A DNA stretch of 64,000 nucleotides from JACDHG01 sp963815295 (GCA_963815295.1 CAWFFZ010000008.1:124001-188000); one strand, 5' to 3'. Positions 49,742 through 58,836 are shown, numbered from the stretch's first letter. Made by a program: numbers and translations. The notes: generated by a model from the sequence alone, not told the origin.

Positions 49742-50744
49742 GGCCAGTCCTCTCGTCGGGTGCTTCTAGTCTTCCAGGCGGCTCAAGCGGCTGCGCGTCG
49801 GTCGCGGGACCGGGATCTGGCTCGATGGGGCTGACCAGCCCGGCTCGCAATGCCTCGAGCTGAGCCGCGAGGGCGATTCCGTAGAACAACGCGATTGATG
49901 ACAGGTAACACCACAAGAGCAGTGCCATCACCCCTGCGAGTGGTCCGTATACGCTGCCGAACGATCCGCTGTAGTGCACGTACGCCGCTAGTAGCCCGGA
50001 CACCAACATCGTGGCCACGACCGCCACGGTTGCGCCGAGAGCCAGCCACGACAGTGCCGGCTGCCGTCGCCGCGGCGCGTGGTCGAGCAGAACCGTGATC
50101 GTGAACGTCGTCAAGGCGAACCCGACCGGCCACCGGGCGATGTCCCAAGCCGATTCAAGGCTGCTCGACCACCCGTACGTCGCGTTGAGCGCCTCCCCGA
50201 GTGGCCCGCCGGTGATCAGCAGCACGAACCCGAGACCAATGGGGATCGCGAGGGCTGCTGTCATGACGGCCGCCCGACCATACTTGTGCAGGGCTGGTCG
50301 GTCGCGCGCGATGCCATAGATCCGGTTAGAGCCGCGCTCGATCTGCGCCATCGCGGTGATCATCGAGAGCAGCGCGAACGCGAGACCGAAGGCCAAGGCA
50401 ACCTCACCCGACTTTTCGGAACCGTCGGCCCGCAGGGTCGCACCGAGGACGTTTCCCTGGCCCGGCGTCAGCTCGCCGACGGTTTGGGCGACGACCCCAG
50501 CGGCCCGCCCGTCGTCGAGGTCTGCGGCTAGGCCGGTCATCGCGAGCAGGAATGGTACGACGGACAGCGCCATCTGCAGCCCGAGCGCGCGACTGTTCGT
50601 GAACCCGTCACCGAACCGGAACCGCACGAACGACTGTCCAAGCAGCTGAAACACCCCGTGTCGCCGCACCACGTGCCAGGCATCCTCGGCGTCGAGCTCC
50701 TCGCCGGAATCGGTCGTCACCGGCACCCGGGTCGCTGTCGTCAC
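49701..50744 (-). CDS. YihY/BrkB-family membrane protein
   Basis: The 347-residue inner-membrane protein has about six helices. RALGLQMALSVVPFLLAMTGLA is near 52-73. The YihY family core GSNRIYGIARDRPALHKYGRAAVMTAAL is near 139-166 (split at RDRP). VYGPLAGVMALLLWCYLSSIALFYGIALAAQLE is near 268-300 (split at LLLW) and closes the domain. The C-terminal 45 residues are polar. The old ribonuclease BN name for this family is incorrect; the function is unknown. It is divergent from the GNAT-Nudix gene by 47 bp and overlaps msrA. Confidence 0.9.
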   Translation of the reverse strand: MTTATRVPVTTDSGEELDAEDAWHVVRRHGVFQLLGQSFVRFRFGDGFTNSRALGLQMALSVVPFLLAMTGLAADLDDGRAAGVVAQTVGELTPGQGNVLGATLRADGSEKSGEVALAFGLAFALLSMITAMAQIERGSNRIYGIARDRPALHKYGRAAVMTAALAIPIGLGFVLLITGGPLGEALNATYGWSSSLESAWDIARWPVGFALTTFTITVLLDHAPRRRQPALSWLALGATVAVVATMLVSGLLAAYVHYSGSFGSVYGPLAGVMALLLWCYLSSIALFYGIALAAQLEALRAGLVSPIEPDPGPATDAQPLEPPGRLEAPDERTGRDVWPREDRAPHP

Positions 50745-50791
50745 GGAGCCATCCTGCCGGGTCGTCGTTGTTCCCGTGGTTAAGTGATGGC

Positions 50792-51748
50792 GTGACGTCG
50801 ATTCAGCAGCTCACGGCCGAGCACCGCGACGCGCTGAAAGCCTTGTGGGGCATGGCGTCGGATGTACGTCGTGCCAGCCTCGGGTTGCCGGCACTCGACC
50901 CGGACGGCCCAGCCGGAGCTCGACTGGACCGCCCCGGAAGCTTCGGCGTGGGCGACTTCGACGGCGCGCAGATGCGGTCTGTCGGAGTCGCCCTGCCGGC
51001 GCTCACCGACGACGGGCGCGGGAGCCGCCAGGTGCCTGGGCTAGTCCACATCTCGTCCGTGGCCACGGACCCCGCGCATGAGGGGAAGGGTCATGGACAG
51101 CGGATCGTCCGGGCGTTGTTGCTCCAGGCAGCCCGGCGCGGATTCGGCCGCGCTCAGTTGTGGACCCAAGTGAGCAGCCCCGGTGCACAACACCTGTACG
51201 AGAAGTTGGGATTCCTTCGGACCGGCCGCGTCAAGGTTGACGACAACGGCGAGGAGATCCTCCATTACATGTGCCATGTCGTAGTGCCGGTCGACGCTCC
51301 GCGGCGCGCAGCACGCGTGGTCTGCCTCGACCCGGATGACCGGGTGCTGCTGCTGAGGTGGCGCGACCCGGTCGACGGGCATGTGCTGTGGGAGCCGCCC
51401 GGCGGCGGGATCGAAGCCGACGAGTCCCCTCGCCAGGCAGCCGCTCGCGAGTGGATCGAGGAGACCGGACTCCCTATCCCGGAACTGGCGAATCAACCGG
51501 CGACGGTGGCGCGCGACGTGGTGTGGAATGGATGTCGCGCCATCGGCGACGAGCTGTTCTTCCTCGCTCGTGCGCAGTCTGCAGCTGACCCGGATACGTC
51601 AGGACAGACCGCGCTGGAGGCGACGTGCTACCTCGGCCACGCTTGGGTGGGCTGGCAAGAATTGGACCGGCTCTCCGACACCGTCGAGCCTCACCTCACA
51701 CCGGTCTTGCAACGGATGCACCCGGCCGGTCTCTGGGCCGACGCGTGA
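50792..51748 (+). CDS. GNAT acetyltransferase - Nudix hydrolase fusion protein
   Basis: The 318-residue two-domain protein has an N-terminal GNAT fold (about 1-165) with the acetyl-CoA loop VHISSVATDPAHEGKGHGQR (near 84-103) and the end strand LYEKLGFLRTGRVKVD. From about 175 a Nudix domain begins (RVVCLDPDDRVLLLRWRDP) with a complete Nudix box, GGIEADESPRQAAAREWIEETGL (near 208-230, split: GGIEADE, SPRQAAA, REWIEETGL). It could acetylate one substrate and hydrolyse a nucleoside diphosphate derivative. GTG 50792 is chosen over the longer frame. It stands alone, 39 bp upstream of metB. Confidence 0.88.
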   Translation: MTSIQQLTAEHRDALKALWGMASDVRRASLGLPALDPDGPAGARLDRPGSFGVGDFDGAQMRSVGVALPALTDDGRGSRQVPGLVHISSVATDPAHEGKGHGQRIVRALLLQAARRGFGRAQLWTQVSSPGAQHLYEKLGFLRTGRVKVDDNGEEILHYMCHVVVPVDAPRRAARVVCLDPDDRVLLLRWRDPVDGHVLWEPPGGGIEADESPRQAAAREWIEETGLPIPELANQPATVARDVVWNGCRAIGDELFFLARAQSAADPDTSGQTALEATCYLGHAWVGWQELDRLSDTVEPHLTPVLQRMHPAGLWADA

Positions 51749-51787
51749 CCCGTTGGTTGCCGGCGAGGGCTAGGTAGGCTTCCGCGC

Positions 51788-52945
51788 ATGGACGACGCCC
51801 GTGACTACCAGTTCGAGACGCTGGCGATCCATGCCGGCCAGCCGGCCGACGCGGTGAACGGCGCGGTGATGACGCCGATCTACGCGACGAGCACCTACAA
51901 GCAAGACGGAGTCGGCGGCCTGCGCGGCGGCTACGAGTACTCCCGCACCGGCAACCCGACTCGGCGCGCGCTGGAGGACTGTCTCGCGGCGCTTGAGGGT
52001 GGTGCGCGGGGAATCGCGTTTGCCTCCGGGATGGCAGCCGAGGATGCGCTGATTCGAGTAGTGTGCTCGCCCGGCGACCATGTCGTCATACCGAATGATG
52101 CATACGGCGGGACGTACCGGCTGTTCAAGCAGATCTTCGAACCCTGGGGTGTTGATCACACGTCCGCGTCTGTCCACAACGCAGACGAGATCGCCGCGGC
52201 CGTGGTGCCCGGGCGCACCAAGATCATCTGGGTCGAGACGCCGAGCAACCCCTTGCTTGGCGTCGCAGACATCCCTGCGATTGCGCAGATCGCGAATCAC
52301 GCCGGGGCCTTGCTGCTTGTCGACAACACGTTCGCGACGCCCTACTTGCAGCAGCCACTCGCCCTCGGTGCTCACGTCGTCGTGCACTCGACCACGAAGT
52401 ATGCCGGCGGGCACAGCGACGTCGTGGGCGGTGCGTTGGTGACTGCCGACGAGGACCTTGGGGCTGATCTGGCCACCTTCCAGAACTCCACCGGTGCCAC
52501 TCCAGGGCCGTTCGACTGCTACCTGGTGATACGAGGGCTCAAGACCCTTGCCGTGCGGATGGACAGGCACTGTGACAACGCTGAACGCGTTGCGACGTTC
52601 TTGCGCGGGCACCCGGCCGTGGGGGAGGTCTTCTACCCAGGTTTCGACGATCACCCCGGGCATGCGTTGGCGGCGCGCCAGATGCGGCGGTTCGGCGGCA
52701 TGGTGTCGTTTCGGGTGACGGCGGGACACGAGGCGGCGAAGGTCGCCTGCGATAGCGCGCGCGTCTTCACGCTCGCCGAGTCGCTCGGCGGCGTCGAATC
52801 GCTCATCGAGCTTCCGGCAACGATGACTCATGCGTCAGTCGCAGACTCAGAGCTAGCAGTGCCGGACGACCTGATCCGGCTATCGGTCGGGCTGGAGTCG
52901 ATCGACGACCTGCTGGCTGATCTCGACCGGTCGCTCGTCGGCTGA
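51788..52945 (+). CDS. metB: Cystathionine gamma-synthase (PLP, Cys/Met metabolism family)
   Basis: The 385-residue PLP enzyme should condense O-acyl-homoserine with cysteine to give cystathionine. PLP lysine K204 is in HSTTKYAGGHSD. The family motifs YSRTGNPTRRALEDCLAALEGG (near 51-72, split at LEDC) and IWVETPSNPLLGV (near 147-159) are present. The C-terminal SLGGVESLIELPATMTH is typical. Gamma-lyase or O-acetylhomoserine sulfhydrylase activity cannot be excluded by sequence alone. The same place in M. tuberculosis is metB (Rv1079), close to cbs. The glmL-like gene starts 1 bp after its stop. Confidence 0.93.
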   Translation: MDDARDYQFETLAIHAGQPADAVNGAVMTPIYATSTYKQDGVGGLRGGYEYSRTGNPTRRALEDCLAALEGGARGIAFASGMAAEDALIRVVCSPGDHVVIPNDAYGGTYRLFKQIFEPWGVDHTSASVHNADEIAAAVVPGRTKIIWVETPSNPLLGVADIPAIAQIANHAGALLLVDNTFATPYLQQPLALGAHVVVHSTTKYAGGHSDVVGGALVTADEDLGADLATFQNSTGATPGPFDCYLVIRGLKTLAVRMDRHCDNAERVATFLRGHPAVGEVFYPGFDDHPGHALAARQMRRFGGMVSFRVTAGHEAAKVACDSARVFTLAESLGGVESLIELPATMTHASVADSELAVPDDLIRLSVGLESIDDLLADLDRSLVG

Positions 52946-52946
52946 C

Positions 52947-54319
52947 GTGTCGCTGGTCTACTGCGTCGACTTCGGCTCGACGTTTACGAAGGCCGCGTTG
53001 GTCGACACCGTTGACGGGCGGCTGCTCGGCACCGCGAGCCACCCCACCACGCTCGACACCGATGTGCTCGACGGCTGGGATGTGCTGCGTGCTCGACTTG
53101 CACACCTCGAGGAGGGCGATGGTGCCCCACCGGTCCGCGCATGCTCGTCCGCCGGGGGTGGTCTGCGGATAGCGGTGGTCGGCAACGAAGAACTCGTCAC
53201 TGCAGAGGCGGGCCGTCGGGTTGCACTGTCGAGTGGCGGCCGTGTCGTGCACGTGTCGTCGTACGACGTCGACCTGGCGGCACTGCAAGCCGCCACGCCC
53301 GACGTCGTACTCCTCGTCGGTGGGACCGACGGTGGTAACGCCGAAGTGCTGCTCGCGAACACTCGAGCGCTTGCTTCGGCTCGATGGCGGGGGCCCGTGG
53401 TGGTGGCCGGTAACTGCAACGCGGTCGATGAGATCCGGTCGAGCTTCGAGGCAGTGGAGGTGCCCTACGTCGTTGCGCAGAACGTCGTGCCTCAGATCGG
53501 TGTGCTCGAACCCGAAGGTGCACGGGCAGCAATCCGCGCGATGTTCCTCACCCACGTGATAGGCGGGAAGCATCTGTCGAGCCGAACGGACTTCACCACG
53601 ATGGTGCGCGGGGCAACCCCCGATGTCGTGCTTCGCGCCGTCGAGTTGCTTGCCGCCGGAGTGGACCCAGACAGGCCTGGTGCGGGCGACGTCGTCGTGG
53701 TCGACATCGGTGGTGCCACAACCGATGTGCACTCCGTCGTCCAGCTTGACCCGGAGGACGGAGCGCTGGGGCGTGAAGTCGTCGCGACCGTGCCGGTCGG
53801 CCGCACCGTCGAGGGTGATCTCGGGATGCGGTGGAGTGCTGTCGCGACGGTCGAGGCGGCGCACGAGGCGGGGTTCGAGGTGTCCGAGAGCATGGCCTCG
53901 GCGGCGCACAACCGCCGGGCTGATCCGAGCCTTGTCCCCGCGAGTGCAATCGAGGTCGAGGCTGACCTAGCGATCGCGTCGATGGCGGCCACGCTTGCAG
54001 TCAGACGGCATGCAGGACGGCAACGGGTGGTCTTCGGTCCGGACGGGAGGCTCGTGGAGCGAAGCGGCAAAGACCTCCGTGAGGTCGCGCTGCTCGTTGG
54101 GTCAGGTGGCGTGCTGCGCCACAACTCCGACGCTCTGCCGGCCACGTCTTGGCAGCGGCGACCGGCGATCACGTGGAGGGAGGATGGCTAGTGCCGCGGG
54201 AGCCGCGGGTGGTGATCGACTCCGACTACGTGTTGGCCGCGGCTGGGCTTCTCGTCGACGAGCATCCGGCCGCGGCCTACCAGCTGCTGTCGCGCCTTTG
54301 GCGTCGTCCTGCTCAGTGA
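52947..54319 (+). pseudogene. Glutamate-mutase accessory protein GlmL/MutL family, frameshifted near the 3' end
   Basis: The frame beginning GTG 52947 encodes 414 residues of an ASKHA-type ATPase: VYCVDFGSTFTKAALVD (4-20), CSSAGGGLRIAVVG, LLVGGTDGGNAEVL near 121 and VVVDIGGATTDVHSV near 249. It stops at 54191. The next frame continues with the conserved family C-terminus PREPRVVIDSDYVLAAAGLL and DEHPAAAYQLL, ending 54317-54319. A single missing base in the G-rich run at about 54175-54185 would restore one protein of about 456 residues. No glutamate mutase subunit (glmS/glmE) or other B12 mutase is in the window, so the partner is elsewhere or the gene is an orphan. Confidence 0.8.
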
Positions 54320-55881
54320 GCGACGGGGACCTCTGCCTCGGGCTGGTCGGCGGTGGCCTGCTCGACACGGGCCTTGAGCGGCAGTTCCTTGATGAAGAAG
54401 GAAACCACAAGCGCGACCGCGACGACGGGGATCGCCCAGAGGAACACATCGTGGAGGGAGTCGGAGAACGCCTGCAGCACCATGCTGTGGGCGGGTTCGG
54501 GGAGTTGCTGGATCGCCTCGACGTTGTTGGTGATGTCGCCGCCGCCGGGTGCGCCGCCTGGCTGACCGCTGAACTGCTCAGCCAGGTAGGTCGCAAGCCG
54601 ACTCGAGAGGACGGCACCGAAGACGGCCGCTCCGAACGTGCCGCCCATCGACCGGAAGAACGCCACAGAGCTCGTCGCTGTGCCCATGTGGCGGCGGTCA
54701 ACGGCGTTCTGCACGATCGTCACAATGATCTGCATGCTGAAGCCGAGCCCTGCCCCGAAGACATAGAAGGCCAGACCTGCTTGCCAGTAAGGCGATCCGG
54801 TGTCAAGGAACGTCAGCATGGTCAAGGCTGCGATGACCGTGATCGATCCGATGATCGGGAAGATGCGGTAGCGGCCGGTGCGGCTCATCATGACGCCGGA
54901 GGAGATCGACGTGGAGAAGATACCGACGACCATCGGGAGCAGCGCGAGCCCCGAGCGGGTCGGGCTCATCCCCTGGACCACCTGGAGGTAGAGAGGCAGG
55001 AAAACGATCCCGCCGAACATCGCGAACCCGATGATGAAGCTGTAGAGATTGCTGGTGCGGAAGACGGAGATGCGGAACAGGTCGAGCGGGATGATGGGCT
55101 CAGTTGCGCGTGACTCGACGAAGACAAAGAGGGCAGTCAGCACGACTCCAGCACTGACCAGAGACAACGCCAGCGGCGACCCCCAGCCGTAGTCGGGGCC
55201 GGCCCACGTCGTGAACAGCAGGAACGAGCTCACGGCGGCGACGATCGTGGCCGCGCCGAGATAGTCGATCGTGTGGTCGCGCCGGACGTGCTCGATCTTG
55301 AGCGCCGCCGACGTGATGACGAGGGCTGCGATTCCGATCGGGATGTTGATGAAGAAGATCCACCGCCAGCCAGGGCCGTCAGCAAAGAAGCCGCCGAGCA
55401 CGGGTCCGAGCACGCTGGAGGTGCCGAAGACTGCGCCGAAGTATCCGCCGTACCGACCGCGCTCACGCGGGGGAACGATGTCGCCCATGGTGGCGAGTGC
55501 GAGGGCGAACAGACCACCGCCGCCGAGCCCTTGGACTGCGCGAGCCGCGATCAGCTCGCCGATTCCCTGGGCGAGGCCGGCAAGCAGCGAGCCGACCACG
55601 AACGTGATGATGGCGAGCTGGAAGATCAGCTTGCGGCCGTAGAGGTCGGAGATCTTGCCCCACAGCGGAGTGGATGCGGTTTGGGTCAACAGGTATGCCG
55701 TGACGACCCAGGACAGCTTGTCGAGCCCGCCGAGCTCACTTGTGATCTGGGGGAGCGCCGTACCGACGATCGACTGGTCGAGCGCGGCGAGGAACATGCC
55801 GGCCATCAGGCCGCCCATCACGATCAGGATCTGACGGTGGGTCAGATAGCCCTGGGCGTCGGGTGTGTGGGTCTCTGTCAT
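54313..55881 (-). CDS. MFS multidrug efflux transporter, DHA2 (EmrB/QacA) family
   Basis: The 522-residue transporter is predicted to have fourteen helices and export drugs by proton antiport. The family motif C region is LDQSIVGTALPQITSELGG near 30-48, followed by WVVTAYLLTQTASTPLWGKISDLYGRK (the A-type motif; split after TASTP) near 53-79. The loop GMSPTRSGLALLPM is near 290-303. The C-terminal tail (about 490-522) is polar. ATG 55881 overlaps the MarR stop (ATGA); the longer frame to 56007 lies inside that gene. It is co-transcribed with and presumably controlled by the MarR regulator. Its stop lies within the end of the glmL-like gene. Confidence 0.93.
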   Translation of the reverse strand: MTETHTPDAQGYLTHRQILIVMGGLMAGMFLAALDQSIVGTALPQITSELGGLDKLSWVVTAYLLTQTASTPLWGKISDLYGRKLIFQLAIITFVVGSLLAGLAQGIGELIAARAVQGLGGGGLFALALATMGDIVPPRERGRYGGYFGAVFGTSSVLGPVLGGFFADGPGWRWIFFINIPIGIAALVITSAALKIEHVRRDHTIDYLGAATIVAAVSSFLLFTTWAGPDYGWGSPLALSLVSAGVVLTALFVFVESRATEPIIPLDLFRISVFRTSNLYSFIIGFAMFGGIVFLPLYLQVVQGMSPTRSGLALLPMVVGIFSTSISSGVMMSRTGRYRIFPIIGSITVIAALTMLTFLDTGSPYWQAGLAFYVFGAGLGFSMQIIVTIVQNAVDRRHMGTATSSVAFFRSMGGTFGAAVFGAVLSSRLATYLAEQFSGQPGGAPGGGDITNNVEAIQQLPEPAHSMVLQAFSDSLHDVFLWAIPVVAVALVVSFFIKELPLKARVEQATADQPEAEVPVAH

Positions 55882-56396
55882 GGGCGCACCCTGACATCGG
55901 GCGCCGGTGTGGTGGGCACGTCGGCTGCGCGGTCGTTGGCCTCGCGAAGGTCTGCCGCGAGCCGGGTCAGCAGTCGCTGAAGTTGAGCTCGGTCGCGCTC
56001 GCTCCATGGCTCGAGGACGCCGCGGATGCGCTCGAATCGCCGGCGGAAGGCCGCCTGGATGGTGCTGCGGCCGACGTCGCTGAGGCGGACGAGGCTCGCG
56101 CGCCCGTCACCAGGGTCAGTGGTGCGCTCGACAATCCCCTTGTCCTCGAGCTGCCTGACCTGGCGGCTTACTGTTGAGACGTCCAGCTCGACCTTCGCCG
56201 CCAGGTCGGACACGCGCATCTTGTCGGTGCACAGGAGCTGGCGTGCCAGCGGGAACATCGAGGGGTCGATCTGGTCCTCCGGGTGGCGGGTGCGGAGGCG
56301 GCGGCCTGCCTGCATCAGCAGGCCGATCACGGCCTCTTCAGGTGTCGTGGGTTCGGCCGAGCCGCCAGCCCAGCCGGAGGGGTTATGTACTTGCAT
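55878..56396 (-). CDS. MarR-family regulator of the adjacent efflux pump
   Basis: The 172-residue dimeric repressor has a winged helix at about 58-120: MRVSDLAAKVELDVSTVSRQ, VRQLEDKGIVER and the wing TDPGDGRASLVRLSDVG. The N-terminal dimer helix is EEAVIGLLMQAGRRLRTRHP. The C-terminal dimerisation helix follows. The ATG at 56396 lies inside the promoter-proximal 19-bp repeat and has no ribosome site, which suggests a leaderless message (-10 TATATG about 7 bases upstream on this strand). It overlaps the MFS gene by 4 bases, a classic repressor-pump operon. Confidence 0.92.
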   Translation of the reverse strand: MQVHNPSGWAGGSAEPTTPEEAVIGLLMQAGRRLRTRHPEDQIDPSMFPLARQLLCTDKMRVSDLAAKVELDVSTVSRQVRQLEDKGIVERTTDPGDGRASLVRLSDVGRSTIQAAFRRRFERIRGVLEPWSERDRAQLQRLLTRLAADLREANDRAADVPTTPAPDVRVRP

Positions 56397-56431
56397 GGCA
56401 CAAGCATATATCTACTTGCATGGCACAAGCA
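56388..56431. promoter_or_regulatory. Two perfect 19-bp direct repeats at the MarR promoter (operator)
   Basis: TACTTGCATGGCACAAGCA occurs at 56388-56406 and again at 56413-56431, separated by TATATC. Each unit contains the inverted ends CTTG and CAAG. On the minus strand, TTGCTT and TATATG (16-base spacing) form a promoter within this stretch. MarR autorepression is inferred. Confidence 0.8.
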
Positions 56432-56493
56432 AATGCCGACAGGTCAGTCGGCACGGCATAGGTGACCCGTCGGCAGGGGATTAGGCTGCGCGC

Positions 56494-57753
56494 ATGGACG
56501 GCAACGACGCGGAAGAGTCCGACGACCAAGCTCTCGAGGCAGCTCGGAGGGCGGTCACGCTCGACGACATCCGCGCCGCACGCGAGGTCCTCGTCGGCAC
56601 GGCGCTCGTCACGCCGATGGAGACGTCACGCTGGCTCAGCTCGATGACCGGCCAGGAGGTCTCGCTGAAGTGCGAGAACCTCCAACGCACCGGGTCGTTC
56701 AAGATCCGCGGGGCCTACCTGCGCATCAGCAATTTGAGCGAAGAAGAGCGCTCGCGCGGCGTGGTCGCAGCGAGTGCCGGCAACCACGCGCAGGGCGTCG
56801 CGCTGGCGGCGTCGTTGCTCGGCATCAAGTCCACGGTGTTCATGCCCTACGGTGCGCCGATCCCCAAGGAGAAGGCGACGACCGGGTATGGCGCGGACGT
56901 TCACTTCGTTGGGCACACCATCGACGAGTGCCTCGTGTCGGCGCGGGAGTTCGAGTCACGCACCGGTGCCGTCCTCATCCATCCGTTCGATCACCACGAC
57001 ATCGTCGCGGGTCAGGGCACGTGCGGGCTGGAGATCCTCGAGCAGACGCCTGAGGTGCGCACCGTGATCATCCCCACCGGCGGGGGAGGGTTCCTGGCCG
57101 GGATCGCGACTGCGGTCAAGGCTCTGCGTCCAGGCGTGCGTGTGGTCGGAGTTCAGGCCGAGTCCGCGGCTGCCTACCCCGCCTCGCTCGCCGCTGGTCA
57201 CCCGATCCCACTCGCCGCGATGACGACGATGGCCGACGGCATCGCTGTCGGCTGTCCGGGCGACGTACCGTTTGCGGCAGTGCAGACCCACGTCGACGAG
57301 ATACGGACGGTCTCGGAGGAGTCGTTGTCGACGGCGCTTCTGGCGCTGCTCGAGAGGGCCAAGGTGGCGGTTGAGCCTGCTGGTGCCGCGGCTGTCGCTG
57401 CGCTGATGGATGACCCCGAGGCCTTCGAGGGGCCGATCGTCGCCGTGCTATCCGGCGGCAACATCGACCCGATCCTCCTGATGCGCGTGATCCGGCATGG
57501 CATGGCAGCGCAGGGCCGCTACCTCACGATCCGCTGCCGGATCCCCGATCGGCCGGGCGGGTTGGCGCGTCTGCTCAACGAGCTCAGCGCGGCGGACGCC
57601 AACGTGCTCGACGTCGTGCACGAGCGGACGTCGGAGACGCTTCCACTGGACCAGGTCGAGGTCGTTCTCCAGATGGAGATGCGGGGTCAGAGCCACAGCG
57701 AACTGGTGCTGACCAAGCTCCGGGCGTGTGGCTACGCACCAAGCGTTCACTGA
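56494..57753 (+). CDS. ilvA: Threonine ammonia-lyase (threonine dehydratase)
   Basis: The 419-residue PLP enzyme converts threonine to 2-oxobutyrate and ammonia for isoleucine synthesis or catabolism. PLP lysine K70 is in TGSFKIRGAY. SAGNHAQGVA (near 92-101) and the phosphate loop TGGGGFLAG (near 193-201) are conserved. The C-terminal ACT-type domain begins near 340 (LTIRCRIPDRPGGLARLLNE, then ANVLDVVHERTS). The shorter one-ACT form corresponds to the catabolic TdcB-like or actinobacterial type. It diverges from the MarR gene over 97 bp. A strong hairpin follows. Confidence 0.94.
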   Translation: MDGNDAEESDDQALEAARRAVTLDDIRAAREVLVGTALVTPMETSRWLSSMTGQEVSLKCENLQRTGSFKIRGAYLRISNLSEEERSRGVVAASAGNHAQGVALAASLLGIKSTVFMPYGAPIPKEKATTGYGADVHFVGHTIDECLVSAREFESRTGAVLIHPFDHHDIVAGQGTCGLEILEQTPEVRTVIIPTGGGGFLAGIATAVKALRPGVRVVGVQAESAAAYPASLAAGHPIPLAAMTTMADGIAVGCPGDVPFAAVQTHVDEIRTVSEESLSTALLALLERAKVAVEPAGAAAVAALMDDPEAFEGPIVAVLSGGNIDPILLMRVIRHGMAAQGRYLTIRCRIPDRPGGLARLLNELSAADANVLDVVHERTSETLPLDQVEVVLQMEMRGQSHSELVLTKLRACGYAPSVH

Positions 57754-57768
57754 CGCCACCGGCAGGCC

Positions 57769-57802
57769 GACGGCGGGGCCCCGCCAAACGGGCCCCGCCG
57801 TC
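57769..57802. terminator. Hairpin between ilvA and the SRPBCC gene
   Basis: GACGGCGGGGCCC (57769-57781) pairs perfectly with GGGCCCCGCCGTC (57790-57802) around an 8-base loop. The genes converge here, so it can end both transcripts; the T-tract is weak. Confidence 0.85.
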
Positions 57803-57812
57803 ACCTTGCTGC

Positions 57813-58331
57813 TCAACCGGCCAGCGTGGAACCCGTTTCGAGCAGGCTCTTGAGGTCGCTGAGGATCCAGGCGTGCCCACCGCCCGCGCCCATGTCCTCA
57901 CTGGCGCCGGCGAGCATTGCTGCGGTCAACGGGGCGCCTTCGACGTCATGCGTCACCGTGAGCGAGCAGAAACCGTCGAGCTCTTTGATGTCGTGTGAGA
58001 TGCGGGTGAAGCCCTCGGCTGCCATCGCTTCGTCCATGAGCATCCGCCAGGTCGTGACGAGCCGGCGCGGCGGGTCGGCTTCGATCACCTCCCCGTCGAC
58101 GATGACGTCCGGGCAAGGGAAGCCCCCGGCCGAGGCCTGTGCCTTGAAATCGTCGTTGGCGTGTACGCGGTAGATGCCGCCGGGCCGAAGGTCGTACTCC
58201 GCTCGCCCTGTGTAGCCATAGCGGTCGGTCCACTCGGGCTGCGTGATGGCGTCCCAGATCGCCTGGGCGGAAGCCTTGATGTAGACGCGGTAGACCTGGG
58301 TGGTCGTGGTGATGTCTGTTGCAGTGGTCAT
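57813..58331 (-). CDS. SRPBCC / AHSA1-family protein
   Basis: The 172-residue START-like ligand-binding protein shows TTTQVYRVYIKASAQAIWDA (8-27), YDLRPGGIYRVHAND near 45-59, PRRLVTTWRML near 88-98 and a C-terminal WILSDLKSLLETG. In many actinobacteria such proteins are encoded with an ArsR-type repressor, as here, where its start overlaps the repressor stop by 4 bases. They are proposed to bind small hydrophobic compounds. The ligand is unknown. It converges with ilvA. Confidence 0.9.
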   Translation of the reverse strand: MTTATDITTTTQVYRVYIKASAQAIWDAITQPEWTDRYGYTGRAEYDLRPGGIYRVHANDDFKAQASAGGFPCPDVIVDGEVIEADPPRRLVTTWRMLMDEAMAAEGFTRISHDIKELDGFCSLTVTHDVEGAPLTAAMLAGASEDMGAGGGHAWILSDLKSLLETGSTLAG

Positions 58332-58645
58332 GCTTTGTCCTCCAGCTCGGATTTAAGGTCGAGGAGCGCCGTGACTTGCCGCTCCGTGTACTTGTCGATC
58401 CACCGGTCGTGGATCTCGCGAATCGGGACCGGGTTGAGGTAATGGAGCTTCTCCCGGCCAGACCTGCGGGTGACTACGAGGTTTGCCTCGGCGAGCACCT
58501 TGAGGTGCTTCATGACACCGAAGCGGGTCATCTCCAGCTCGGACTCGAGCTCGGTGAGCGTGCGGCCGTCACGCACGAAGAGCCGGTCGAGCAGAAATCG
58601 ACGGGTCGGGTCCGCCAGTGCCTTGAACACGCGGTCGTCGGTCAT
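58328..58645 (-). CDS. ArsR/SmtB-family winged-helix repressor
   Basis: The 105-residue regulator starts MTDDRVFKALADPTRRFLLD. The recognition region is LESELEMTRFGVMKHLKVL, then the wing VVTRRSGREKLHYLNP near 65-80. The metal-binding CVC motif of true ArsR is absent, so it is likely a non-metal member (PF12840-like), as usual for the SRPBCC-paired type. ATG 58645 is supported by the palindrome at 58659-58674 just upstream; the frame to 58801 is not conserved. It is coupled to the SRPBCC gene. Confidence 0.9.
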   Translation of the reverse strand: MTDDRVFKALADPTRRFLLDRLFVRDGRTLTELESELEMTRFGVMKHLKVLAEANLVVTRRSGREKLHYLNPVPIREIHDRWIDKYTERQVTALLDLKSELEDKA

Positions 58646-58658
58646 GGATTGAGGATAG

Positions 58659-58674
58659 GTGACCAAAAGGTCAC
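58659..58674. promoter_or_regulatory. Palindromic operator of the ArsR-SRPBCC operon
   Basis: GTGACCAAAAGGTCAC is a 6-bp perfect inverted repeat around AAAA, 13 bp upstream of the repressor start. Autoregulation by the ArsR-type protein is inferred. Confidence 0.65.
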
Positions 58675-58836
58675 ATGTCAAGCCCGCAATCCTGGTCGTC
58701 GGTCGGACGTCGTACGCTCTGACGCGCTTCGACACCGGTGGCTGCCCGTATCCAGAGACCCACGACGGCAGAACCGGCTTCGAAGTGACAGGGTTAGCCA
58801 CACAGGACCGACAACGCTTGAAGACAAGGTGATGAG

